Origin: an uncultured Veillonella sp.
GTDB lineage: Bacteria > Bacillota > Negativicutes > Veillonellales > Veillonellaceae
Length of the DNA: 64,000 nt
Direction: 5' to 3'
NCBI RefSeq assembly: GCF_937981445.1
Contig: NZ_CALJON010000008.1
Span: forward strand, 1 to 64,000
The notes beneath the pieces are model-generated. The model worked only from the letters and a program-made list of their open reading frames with translations, was not told the DNA's origin and searched no databases. The position numbers and the translations under genes are program-made. This document shows positions 8,824-16,520 of this stretch, piece by piece. Each line of letters starts with the position of its first letter. Position 1 is the first letter of the stretch.

Positions 8824-9804
8824 TTATTTTATAGCTTGGGCCTCGCGAACTTTAGTTTCAATTAGCTCTTTAGCTACCTGTTGGTAATCATCAATCATGT
8901 GATTGACCAAATTCATGGCATGTTCGTCAATGTCTACAAAATTCATACTGCTCTTTAAATCTTTAATATATTCAGTAGCTGCTTCTATGATATTATCATG
9001 GCGCCATTTTAATTTCGCACCACCGAAGAACGATTCACCCACTTCTATACAGTCAGTATCTATGTACATATCATAATCACTTAGAGACGAGTAGCTACCA
9101 CTTCTAAACTCCTTCATGACCCCTGAATTCGTACTATTCTCTTCAAAATTACTCAAGAGCTTAAAAAAGAACTCTGGCACTGCTTCAAACTTCGTAAAAT
9201 CAGATGGCAGTGTTGATTTACCCGCTGCTGTTACCTGACTAGCAAACTCTTTAAGAATCTCTTCAAATTTCTTATTTAGCTTATAAATAAAGCCATCGCT
9301 CTCTTGAGAATAATAGTATCTTAATTTATCGAGTTTATATTTTACAAAAACTTCTAAAATAAAGCGGCGGTATTGAGAATATACATACCGATCAAAAATA
9401 GCCAATGCCGCCTTTTTCGCTTTACTATCACTAGAATATTCATATCGACTATAACTCATATATACTTTTTCAGGCATATCCACACTATAATTATTAGCAT
9501 CAAACTTCACATCAGCAACGCTAATTTTTTTAATCTCTTGCCACACACGAGTAAGGTCTTTCTCTAATTTGTTAACTAAAGGGCCTATATCCTTAGTTAC
9601 CACATTAGTACCTTTTACAAGGGAAATAGCCTGCGCTGGACAGTCCGCCATAATTTCTTTAGCCGTACTAAGATGTTTCCCCGTCAACACTGTCTTACTT
9701 TTTACTTTGGCCTTTCCCTCAGACGTTTCCTCTACTAAATCAGTGGCCCCCAAGCAAGCCCCACAGCCCACACATTTTGATTCATCAATTTGTAAATACT
9801 CCAT
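8824..9804 (-). CDS. Mono-cluster ferredoxin domain fused to an unknown helical domain
   Basis: Residues 1-60 form a ferredoxin fold for one [4Fe-4S] cluster: CVGCGAC supplies three Cys and DCPAQAISL the fourth, with no second cluster motif. Residues 65-326 are predicted mostly helical, charged, and not recognised; they contain KKISVADVKFDANNYSVDM, a Tyr-rich stretch and a final coiled helix. I start at the ATG at 9804 (MEYLQIDES), 5 bases after GGGAGG; the more upstream frame start has no RBS. It is the last gene of the accessory island and lies behind a split helical gene. A redox or sensing role is only a guess. Confidence 0.75.
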   Translation of the reverse strand: MEYLQIDESKCVGCGACLGATDLVEETSEGKAKVKSKTVLTGKHLSTAKEIMADCPAQAISLVKGTNVVTKDIGPLVNKLEKDLTRVWQEIKKISVADVKFDANNYSVDMPEKVYMSYSRYEYSSDSKAKKAALAIFDRYVYSQYRRFILEVFVKYKLDKLRYYYSQESDGFIYKLNKKFEEILKEFASQVTAAGKSTLPSDFTKFEAVPEFFFKLLSNFEENSTNSGVMKEFRSGSYSSLSDYDMYIDTDCIEVGESFFGGAKLKWRHDNIIEAATEYIKDLKSSMNFVDIDEHAMNLVNHMIDDYQQVAKELIETKVREAQAIK

Positions 9805-9898
9805 CATAGCCTCCCACATAGTAACACGCTATTACCTTAAATCGCATCAATACCATAAATTAAACTCGTGTTTTACCCCTATAGCACCTTAGACTTAG

Positions 9899-10016
9899 TT
9901 CATCTTATCCTCAGCACTACTTACGCTTAGTACTCCATGTTCTTAATACTACTCATTCTTAGTACTCCATGTTCTTAGTACTACTTATTCTTAGTACTTC
10001 TCGTTCTCAGTGCATC
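9899..10016. repeat. Degenerate tandem repeat, period 32
   Basis: Units built on CTTAGTACTCCATGTTCTTA fill the space between the split gene's stop and the ferredoxin-fusion start. Two full copies of 32 bases are nearly identical, with diverged flanking copies. Confidence 0.8.
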
Positions 10017-10451
10017 TTATCCTTGCAACGCCTTCTGCATGGACTGTCCAATTTGAACTGCCGCTTTAACTTCGCCAGTTATTTCATTGTCCTTAGTTAA
10101 AATAGGCGCATCAATGAGCTGTTTTATGGTCTGCGCTAAGTTCATACAAGTCATAAGTACATCACGATCTTTTTCTGAATACGCACTCGCCTCAAGACCC
10201 CGTTCTTCAATGAGACTCTTAGATGTTTTAATACTACGAATTAAGAACACATTTAACTTCGCCACAATATCAGCCACCGCATGACATTCATTTATCATCA
10301 AATCAAAGCTTGTAGCAATATTTTCAGCCTGTTCGTAAATAGAGTTAGCAGCCCGTAATTGGCGGTTCGCATTAGATAGATTTCGTTCCGCCTCTTTAGC
10401 GGCCCCCATGCCAATGCCACCGAATAAGTGCCGTAGCAGCTTCTTTATCAC
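10017..10451 (-). CDS. Split helical/Gly-rich protein, C-terminal part (module B)
   Basis: Unrecognised function. It carries the C-terminal half of a helical protein family also present at 13982-14458: both show a small Gly-rich stretch (HLFGGIGMG here), a long amphipathic helix, then a conserved-looking pattern ending LAQTIKQLIDAPIL...ITGE (LARTLNTLLSTNLV...IDVNSE in the other). The GTG at 10451 is the nearest plausible start and would be translationally coupled to the overlapping upstream frame (10396-10827). Alternatively the two frames are one gene broken by a one-base shift near 10420. I cannot decide between these from one sequence. Confidence 0.6.
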   Translation of the reverse strand: MIKKLLRHLFGGIGMGAAKEAERNLSNANRQLRAANSIYEQAENIATSFDLMINECHAVADIVAKLNVFLIRSIKTSKSLIEERGLEASAYSEKDRDVLMTCMNLAQTIKQLIDAPILTKDNEITGEVKAAVQIGQSMQKALQG

Positions 10452-10827
10452 TGAGCCCCGACCAAGGTGTAAACGCCAACGATTGGTACACCGACACATC
10501 ATCTACAGGCACCAATGCTTTAGACATATCAAAGGATGCTGATGTGTCCTTGAAATTAATACGTAAAATTTGCTGATATACAGCCACAAAATCTTTAATC
10601 GATGTACTTAAAACACCCATTTTGCGATTCATGACTTTCCTCAACGCCGTCTCTAATTCAGCTTCTTTTTTCTTCACTAATTCAGCAGCCAGTTCCCGCC
10701 GTTCATAGGCTCTCGCCAACTTTTTAAGAGCCTTCTCATCTAGGCGTTCCGCTTTTTCAAGCCCTGGAATACTAGCCACAAAACTAGTTACCACAGCGCC
10801 TGCTACAATTCCAACTAAAGGTAACAT
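10396..10827 (-). CDS. Split helical/Gly-rich protein, N-terminal part (module B)
   Basis: Unrecognised function. Starts with a hydrophobic segment (LPLVGIVAGAVVTSFVASI), then about 80 residues of charged coiled coil, then LSTSIKDFVAVYQQILRINF, which parallels YSLKDFARTFNRISNIEI in the gene at 14452-15021, so the two are related. GGGAGG precedes the ATG. The last dozen residues (IRWHWHGGR) look out of frame: the downstream frame continues the family pattern as LLRHLFGGIGMGAAKEA. Unlike its relative it lacks a long Ala/Gly-rich membrane-like core. Confidence 0.6.
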   Translation of the reverse strand: MLPLVGIVAGAVVTSFVASIPGLEKAERLDEKALKKLARAYERRELAAELVKKKEAELETALRKVMNRKMGVLSTSIKDFVAVYQQILRINFKDTSASFDMSKALVPVDDVSVYQSLAFTPWSGLSDKEAATALIRWHWHGGR

Positions 10828-10844
10828 ACAAAACCTCCCTTACG

Positions 10845-10985
10845 TCTCTACTAACGAAGTAAATACCTTATTACTAGCAAAATCAGCACTTTAACTACCA
10901 ACTAAGCATATTAACTGCTACAAAGCAACTATCTCAACTACTAACGAAGCCCGTACCTTATCTACTAACAATGTAAGTACTTTAA
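10845..10985. repeat. Degenerate tandem repeat, period about 24
   Basis: Units with core ACTACTAACGAAG...TACCTTA fill the spacer between the HNH-like gene stop and the split gene start; copies are diverged. Confidence 0.6.
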
Positions 10986-11004
10986 CTATTAATAAAGCCA
11001 GCAT

Positions 11005-12396
11005 TTAAAGCTCAAATACACTTTGTTTATCGTCAAAAAACGTATTAAATTCCTGCCGTGTTTTAAATGGAACATGACCATCCACATGACTAGCTAAGGT
11101 ATCAAGTCCATAAGCGATTTGCTCCGCATCATTATACTCTAAGCCTTTAAAAATATTGCCAAATCCAATTTGCACAAGGCGCACATATTCAGCCTGTTGT
11201 GCCTCTTTTAAAATGACTAAACGTTCCCGCTGTGCTCGAATCTCTATTTCCGTTTCGTATAAAATACGATCAATCCGTGCTAACTCAGCTGCATGTAAAT
11301 CGGGGGTATTCCCTAAAATCCAAGACACTGCACCGCTAATAGCCGTAAGCGCCACAGAGGACAGAATTAATGCCCCTAAACCACCAGTAGCAATGCCTAA
11401 AAAGGCCAAGGTAGTGCCTTCCACAAAGGTAAACATATAGGATGAACCAATGGTGACCGCCATTTCTTTTATACATTGTTCGCCAGAAATTTCACCTTCC
11501 ACATAGCGCAATACACTGCCCGTCACCATAGCACCCATAGACACGACACCAGGTATGTACTTATCTACGCGATGAAGCCCTATTTTTTGTGCTGCTACGA
11601 GTAATGCGGTCTCACTCGCTTCCATGGCCACACCACTGGCACCAGCCACAGCCGTTGTCTTAGCCACATCAATGGCGGCTTCATCTACATCTTTTTCCCC
11701 AGCAACGCAGAGAACTAAATTATTTACACCTGCTAGTGTACCACCTATAATCCCTGCATCTACGCCAGTAGCCACTGATTGAGAAATCCCTGCTTCCATG
11801 CGCTTAAAATGTACATTATCCGCTAGTCCTTGACCTGGTTTATTTTTGAATAATGAATCAATTTGGCGTGCACTCTTTTTCATCCCCAAGGATACATTAG
11901 TACCCACTTCAGCTGCCGCTTGGCGTCGTAGCATATTATAGGCCGTATCGAGAGACTCTACATTGCCCTTCAAGGCTTCATCTAATAAATACTCTGCATT
12001 CGACTTAGCCCCTTTACTCTTATTTAAGGATTCATTTGTAAGAGCTAGATTATAATCGCGATTGGCCGCCTCTTTTATATCCTCATGGGTGAGCACCCCT
12101 GCATCAAGGTCCGCTTGGCGCTCATCTACAATGCTCTTCAATGGATTTACATGGTCCACATTAGCCGTTGTTTGCGGCGAACGATTGCCCTTACGATTAT
12201 AAAAAATGCGCTCGTTCGTATATTCATCAGTGGTTGACTTTTTGCCAGAAAAGCGACGGTTCTTGTAGCTTTGGTTTACATCATATTCCGCTTCTTTCGT
12301 ATTCCCTCTAGCCTCGCCATTACGGCGCTGGTAATCATCTACGCCACGGCGATTAAACTGGTTTTCTTTATTCCCGTCCTTAATATCCTTGCTCAT
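11005..12396 (-). CDS. HNH-like motif protein with membrane segments and C-terminal coiled coil
   Basis: 463 residues. The first 70 are highly charged and Asn/Arg-rich. Residues about 75-130 read as an HNH-type nuclease core: ERIFYNRKG, then VDHVNPLKSI (the D-H pair), then NLALTNESLNKSKGAK (the Asn helix and Lys). Residues about 205-360 hold several hydrophobic Gly/Ala-rich stretches that could enter a membrane, and 370-463 a coiled coil with a characteristic end (YGLDTLASHV...TRQEFNTFFD). The membrane plus coiled-coil part parallels the protein at 15038-16342 (EGEISGEQCIKEM versus DGEIDTDQYVGEM). Good RBS AAGGGGG. Nuclease activity is inference; toxin or defence effector are the likeliest roles. 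Confidence 0.65.
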   Translation of the reverse strand: MSKDIKDGNKENQFNRRGVDDYQRRNGEARGNTKEAEYDVNQSYKNRRFSGKKSTTDEYTNERIFYNRKGNRSPQTTANVDHVNPLKSIVDERQADLDAGVLTHEDIKEAANRDYNLALTNESLNKSKGAKSNAEYLLDEALKGNVESLDTAYNMLRRQAAAEVGTNVSLGMKKSARQIDSLFKNKPGQGLADNVHFKRMEAGISQSVATGVDAGIIGGTLAGVNNLVLCVAGEKDVDEAAIDVAKTTAVAGASGVAMEASETALLVAAQKIGLHRVDKYIPGVVSMGAMVTGSVLRYVEGEISGEQCIKEMAVTIGSSYMFTFVEGTTLAFLGIATGGLGALILSSVALTAISGAVSWILGNTPDLHAAELARIDRILYETEIEIRAQRERLVILKEAQQAEYVRLVQIGFGNIFKGLEYNDAEQIAYGLDTLASHVDGHVPFKTRQEFNTFFDDKQSVFEL

Positions 12397-12420
12397 AGTG
12401 CCCCCTTTCTGGATTGAAAC

Positions 12421-12528
12421 CGATTCACTTATGAACTACTATATCGACTCTATAAATCATCTCTATCTACTCTATAAAGCATCTATACTATCTATACACT
12501 CTATACACTCTATACTATCTATTACCCT
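12421..12528. repeat. Short tandem repeat, TATAGAGTG-type
   Basis: Imperfect 9-14 base units beginning at the stop codon of the Cys-rich mini-protein gene; minus-strand units read TATAGAGTG, TATAGATAG and similar. Confidence 0.75.
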
Positions 12529-12735
12529 CTATAGCTTCATTTCAAACTTTGGACAAAAATGCATGGCCGCACGGTCTGAATTGTACAATAAACATTTCTT
12601 GCGCATACTTGTATCTACGATTTCCCACAGCCCAATATTAGGAGCCTTAGGGCTAATGGCACTATTCGTCGGGTCATACCAATGCTTACAAAATGCACAT
12701 TTTCTAACATTACTTTTAATGTTTACGATAGTCAT
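12529..12735 (-). CDS. Cys-rich mini-protein (possible zinc-binding)
   Basis: 68 residues with CAFCKHWYDPTN near the start, a Cys at KKCLLYN, and HFCPKFEMKL at the end: four Cys that could bind a zinc ion or a small cluster. A strong RBS (GGGAGG, 7-base spacing) and its place inside the island, between the WYL regulator and the HNH-like gene, argue that it is real. Function unknown; an accessory or regulatory partner of the HNH-like protein is a guess. Confidence 0.7.
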   Translation of the reverse strand: MTIVNIKSNVRKCAFCKHWYDPTNSAISPKAPNIGLWEIVDTSMRKKCLLYNSDRAAMHFCPKFEMKL

Positions 12736-12845
12736 ACGTATGCCTCCCTAACTATAACTAAACACTTGTCTTTGATAATTAATAATGGTAAGCCTATCAA
12801 ATTATACAAAACCACTCAGTAGATACTATCTATTGCACTCTGCTT

Positions 12846-13838
12846 CTAACTAGTCCTATCTGCATAAAGGGCGCTCATTTTCGCGACTTCTGCTTTCATC
12901 TCCGCCACAAATTCCGGCGGTTCCAGCGCCTTCACACGACTTCCTTGTCCCAAGAGATAAAATTTTATGCCTTGCCCAAATACATCAGCCTCAATAACGG
13001 CCCGTTTGCCTTCCAAGGACAATACCTGTGCTGTCGGTATCCGATCTAGCACAGCCTGCAAAGAGTCACCTATATACTCAAATTTCACCGTTTGAGGTTT
13101 TCCTGCATACATGAATTGCACCTTATTGCGCAAGTTTCCTTCATCAAAATCGACGTTCTTATCTAATTCAAAATGCTTCCGATGCTCCACTACATCCACC
13201 ACACGGTCTACGCGATATAAAATAGGCACATAATCGGTCTCACCCTGTTTATCTAACCAGTACGCTACCAAGTAAAAATAATACTCTGAAAACAGCAATG
13301 CTACCGGCTGTATGGTGCGGCTTACCTTTTCACGATTCGCCTTGTAATAGGAAATGGTAATTTCATTTTTATCATGAATGCAGCGTGTTAGTTGCCAAAC
13401 ACGGTCAATCACATTTTGTTCAATATGCTCCACCGGAATATACCGATGGAGTTCTTTTTTTATCAGCTGCTCCACAAGGCCACGGTCTTTTATAGTTGTT
13501 AATTGTTTTAATTTACCAATTAAGGTTAATAAATCATTGCGCCGCAACGCCCTAGTACCAATTAAGATTTTAATCAATACCATCAACTCTTCATTTAATA
13601 AAAATGAATCAAATTGCAGCTCATAGGATTTTGTTTGGCCATTATACATGAGCTCCGTATTACCTACGAGTTCCCGGTGATCACAAAGAAAGTTCTTTAT
13701 GTCATTAATATCTCGTGAAATAGATTTCGTCGATACACCATATTCTAATGCTAAGGATTTAACACTAATACTTTCGCCCTTCATGGCGCGATAGAAAATA
13801 GCTAACACGCGCATCAATTTATCTACACTCTGCTCCAT
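12846..13838 (-). CDS. HTH-WYL transcriptional regulator
   Basis: 330 residues. N-terminal winged helix (SVKSLALEYGVSTKSISRDI) followed by a WYL-type sensor domain from about residue 150 (NEITISYYKANREKVSRTIQPVALLFSEYYFYLVAYW) and a WCX-like C-terminus. Such proteins are DNA-binding regulators that sense a small ligand or nucleic acid; they are common next to phage-defence and other conflict systems. It sits between the two related modules of the island, separated from the upstream one by a terminator, and is transcribed toward the Cys-rich gene and the HNH-like gene. It is the obvious candidate regulator of the island. Confidence 0.88.
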   Translation of the reverse strand: MEQSVDKLMRVLAIFYRAMKGESISVKSLALEYGVSTKSISRDINDIKNFLCDHRELVGNTELMYNGQTKSYELQFDSFLLNEELMVLIKILIGTRALRRNDLLTLIGKLKQLTTIKDRGLVEQLIKKELHRYIPVEHIEQNVIDRVWQLTRCIHDKNEITISYYKANREKVSRTIQPVALLFSEYYFYLVAYWLDKQGETDYVPILYRVDRVVDVVEHRKHFELDKNVDFDEGNLRNKVQFMYAGKPQTVKFEYIGDSLQAVLDRIPTAQVLSLEGKRAVIEADVFGQGIKFYLLGQGSRVKALEPPEFVAEMKAEVAKMSALYADRTS

Positions 13839-13888
13839 AATAACTCCTAACTATTTTCAAATCATTTTTACCTATAGGCTATAAAAAT

Positions 13889-13938
13889 GCCCTTCTGCCT
13901 TATACCTGTACTATAACAAATCGATAAGACAGAAGGGC
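13889..13938 (-). terminator. Terminator of module A
   Basis: Arms GCCCTTCTG...CTTAT and ATAAG...CAGAAGGGC enclose about 20 bases; the minus strand continues ATTTTTATAG. It lies 44 bases past the stop of the 13982 gene and separates module A from the WYL gene. Confidence 0.8.
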
Positions 13939-13981
13939 GTCCGATTAAAATGAATCTATAAACACACTTCAACAGCTTTAC

Positions 13982-14458
13982 TCAGCAAGTAATAGCGCGA
14001 CATGTATCGCGTAAGGTAGGCCAATCTTTTACCGTTTTGTTATATACGATTTCAGAATTCACATCGATAGCCCCTTTATTAGTTACCAAATTTGTACTCA
14101 ACAAGGTATTTAAAGTCCGTGCCATAGCCAATAAAATCATGGCCAAGTCAATCGTACTTTGCGGCAATGTAGCCGCATCAGTACCATATTGATCCAATGC
14201 TTTATCTAACTGCTTTACACGATACCAGAAGTATGAATTAATCGTGCCCAACAGCTTAGCATATAAATCGGCTTGCAATTTTAAAGCCCGCGAGCTGCTG
14301 CGCTTTAATTTCATTTCTTCTATTTTCTCTTTGGTTTGATACTTGTGTCTATACGCTTCATTAAGTTTTATACCTGCTTTAGTTTCTGCTATTTTTCCAT
14401 AAATTCCTACAGCAGGACCTATCATGGCACTTATTAATATAGTCCCCCCACTTAGCAC
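13982..14458 (-). CDS. Split helical/Gly-rich protein, C-terminal part (module A)
   Basis: Unrecognised function. Begins at a GTG overlapping the stop of the upstream frame (GTGCTAA), with GGAG five to six bases before it, so coupled translation is possible. The first 20 residues are a hydrophobic Gly-rich stretch (LSGGTILISAMIGPAVGIYG), then charged helices and the pattern LARTLNTLLSTNLVT...IDVNSE shared with 10017-10451. The Gly-rich stretch reads as a continuation of the Ala/Gly-rich end of 14452-15021; a minus-one shift within the overlap would fuse them through SLSGAAVLSGG. Confidence 0.62.
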   Translation of the reverse strand: MLSGGTILISAMIGPAVGIYGKIAETKAGIKLNEAYRHKYQTKEKIEEMKLKRSSSRALKLQADLYAKLLGTINSYFWYRVKQLDKALDQYGTDAATLPQSTIDLAMILLAMARTLNTLLSTNLVTNKGAIDVNSEIVYNKTVKDWPTLRDTCRAITC

Positions 14459-15021
14459 CGCCGCTCCACTAGGCTCGTACTAGCCGTACCGGCAGCACCC
14501 GTTGCTACAGTGCCGGCTCCAGCCACAGCGGCAGTACCTGCACCAGCCGTAGCTGCCCCAGCAGAAGCCACCCCAGCGCCGGTTACAGAGAGAACATTAA
14601 TAGCACTATAGGCCCCATAGGCTGTTAAAGCCCCTGCAACACCACTAGTAATCAAGGTCTTCACTTCATCCGACTTGGCAATACTATCCTCAATAGTATC
14701 CATAGAATCACGAACCATTTGCATATTTTCAAAGAAATGATGTTCACTGATTTCAATATTAGAAATGCGATTAAATGTTCTTGCAAAGTCCTTTAAGGAG
14801 TATTCGTAAATTTCTTGCTTTCTCCGACCTAATGTTTCAAGACTTTCTTCAGCTGCTTTTATATCGCGCTCTATCTTTGCTTTTAATTCGGTAATTTCTG
14901 CTTCACTTTTTTCCATTATGTGATGAGCTAATTTCTTCATTTGATGTGCATTTTTACCTTTACGAACACCAAATGCAGCCGTTGTAGCTGCCACTGCAAG
15001 GATTATAAGAGGAATTGCCAT
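14452..15021 (-). CDS. Split helical/Gly-rich protein, N-terminal part (module A)
   Basis: Unrecognised function. An N-terminal hydrophobic helix (IPLIILAVAATTAAFG), about 60 residues of coiled coil, YSLKDFARTFNRISNIEI, then a long Ala/Gly/Val-rich segment (from TSGVAGALTAYGAYSA to about residue 185) that could insert in a membrane. The ATG at 15021 has GAGG 8 bases upstream; an earlier in-frame GTG overlaps that RBS. It ends with LVERRC, out of keeping with the family pattern, just where the 13982 frame takes over. It starts 17 bases after the 15038 gene's stop, so they are one operon. Confidence 0.65.
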   Translation of the reverse strand: MAIPLIILAVAATTAAFGVRKGKNAHQMKKLAHHIMEKSEAEITELKAKIERDIKAAEESLETLGRRKQEIYEYSLKDFARTFNRISNIEISEHHFFENMQMVRDSMDTIEDSIAKSDEVKTLITSGVAGALTAYGAYSAINVLSVTGAGVASAGAATAGAGTAAVAGAGTVATGAAGTASTSLVERRC

Positions 15022-15037
15022 AGTCTCCACCTCATAC

Positions 15038-16342
15038 TTAAATTTTAAATGTTACCGTTTTACCGGACCGCACTAAATCTTCCAACTCATCAGTACTACA
15101 CTCAGCCACTACGCCACCATGACAGCGAGTAATATCATTGAGTGCCTGTATGACAGAATCTCGGTTATTATTTAAAATGCCATATTGTACGTCTTCAAGC
15201 TTTTGCTCAAAAAACTGTCGGCATTGATTATACTGGTCTTCAAACTTTGCTTCAAACTCTTTACGTACCCGTCTTAATTCAGCAATTTTATTTTGTACCC
15301 GTACACGCTCTTCTTCTAAGGCCACTTCAGATTCAACTCTAGATTTTAGTAAATTTAGCAAAGAGTCAAAATATGTCTGATTCAGTGTATAGGCCACCAT
15401 ACCACCGATAATACCACCTACTACCGGAATGGGAATCACCACTTGGCCGATAGTTATACCGGCACTAGACACTGACATTTCAGAGAAAATTTTAGACATT
15501 TCACCTACATATTGATCGGTGTCAATCTCTCCGTCTACTAACTTTTTACTGGTGAAAATTATGTTATTTGCATATATTACCAACAGAGCTGGCAAACTAG
15601 TCTGCCCCAGTCGTTTAGCTATAATATGGGAAGAAGAATTTAAATAGTTCTTAAATACATTAATACCGATCCCTTTAATATAAGCATCCCCACTGGCCTT
15701 GCCTATATTTTTAGCTAATTCTAAAATGCGCTCCTTTGAGGCCTTCTTAGTTAATAGTATATGAATAAGCTCCAATAAACCTTTTACTATAACCATATAT
15801 TGTGCCGTATTTCCGGCCATTTTAACACCCGCCATATGGCTTTCCTTTACCGTAGTTCCAACGGCTACGCGATTAAGCACCGTCACCCCTTGTTGTACCA
15901 CCTGGTGTGCCGTATTTTGAATCGGCTGAGGCATATTTTCCTTAAACAGGCCTTGCATCTTTTTCAATTTACCTACTAAGGGCTCAATCTTTCGCACTTT
16001 ATCAAATAAGCCCTGCGCATTTAATCGCTTTATACTCTTATTTACATCTACAAGACGATTGCTAATGATTCGCTCCCATACCTGTAGTTCATGAGCCGGC
16101 ATAGCAAAGGAGGCAAAACCGGCGCCCATAGCTCGTATGGGATTTACAGATATTTGATCAATCTCTATCATGTACAAAGACGTCTCCATACCAGTAGCGT
16201 CGCTTTGCTCCTCCGAAACCGCCATGAGCATGGCTAAGTTCTTATCTAAATCATACTCGCGCAATGCCTTATTAAGCTGTCTATACGCCCTTTTCTCCTC
16301 CTTAGATAAAGAGCCTTGGTCTTTTCCTATACGCAATATCAT
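15038..16342 (-). CDS. Membrane/coiled-coil protein related to the HNH-like protein
   Basis: About 434 residues, no known function. A charged helical N-terminus, a middle part with hydrophobic stretches (MVIVKGLLELIHILL; IGQVVIPIPVVGGIIGGMVA), then a coiled coil (EEERVRVQNKIAELRRVRKE) and an end LNDITRCHGGVVAECSTDELEDLV. The stretch DGEIDTDQYVGEM and the coiled-coil end parallel the protein at 11005-12396, but there is no HNH-like motif in this N-terminus. Start uncertain: ATG at 16342 has AAGGGAG only three bases away; a TTG at 16360 is an alternative. It precedes the split gene in the same order as the HNH-like gene does in module B. Confidence 0.65.
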   Translation of the reverse strand: MILRIGKDQGSLSKEEKRAYRQLNKALREYDLDKNLAMLMAVSEEQSDATGMETSLYMIEIDQISVNPIRAMGAGFASFAMPAHELQVWERIISNRLVDVNKSIKRLNAQGLFDKVRKIEPLVGKLKKMQGLFKENMPQPIQNTAHQVVQQGVTVLNRVAVGTTVKESHMAGVKMAGNTAQYMVIVKGLLELIHILLTKKASKERILELAKNIGKASGDAYIKGIGINVFKNYLNSSSHIIAKRLGQTSLPALLVIYANNIIFTSKKLVDGEIDTDQYVGEMSKIFSEMSVSSAGITIGQVVIPIPVVGGIIGGMVAYTLNQTYFDSLLNLLKSRVESEVALEEERVRVQNKIAELRRVRKEFEAKFEDQYNQCRQFFEQKLEDVQYGILNNNRDSVIQALNDITRCHGGVVAECSTDELEDLVRSGKTVTFKI

Positions 16343-16520
16343 CGACTCCCTTGACGACAATACAATATATTAAATCCCCGTATAAACTCACAAAATTTTA
16401 AAAAACTTATTTCTAAGCTATTAGCTCTCACTTCAAAGTCCGTTCATTCATGTTATTTTCATTATATCATTTTATCAAGTGAAAATCAGCTCCAAAAACC
16501 GCCAACCTATGTTCAAAAAC

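Noticed and set aside
12389..12751. Plus-strand frame of 120 codons over the Cys-rich gene
   Set aside because: The minus-strand gene there has a clear RBS and Cys motifs; the plus frame runs through TATAGAG repeats.
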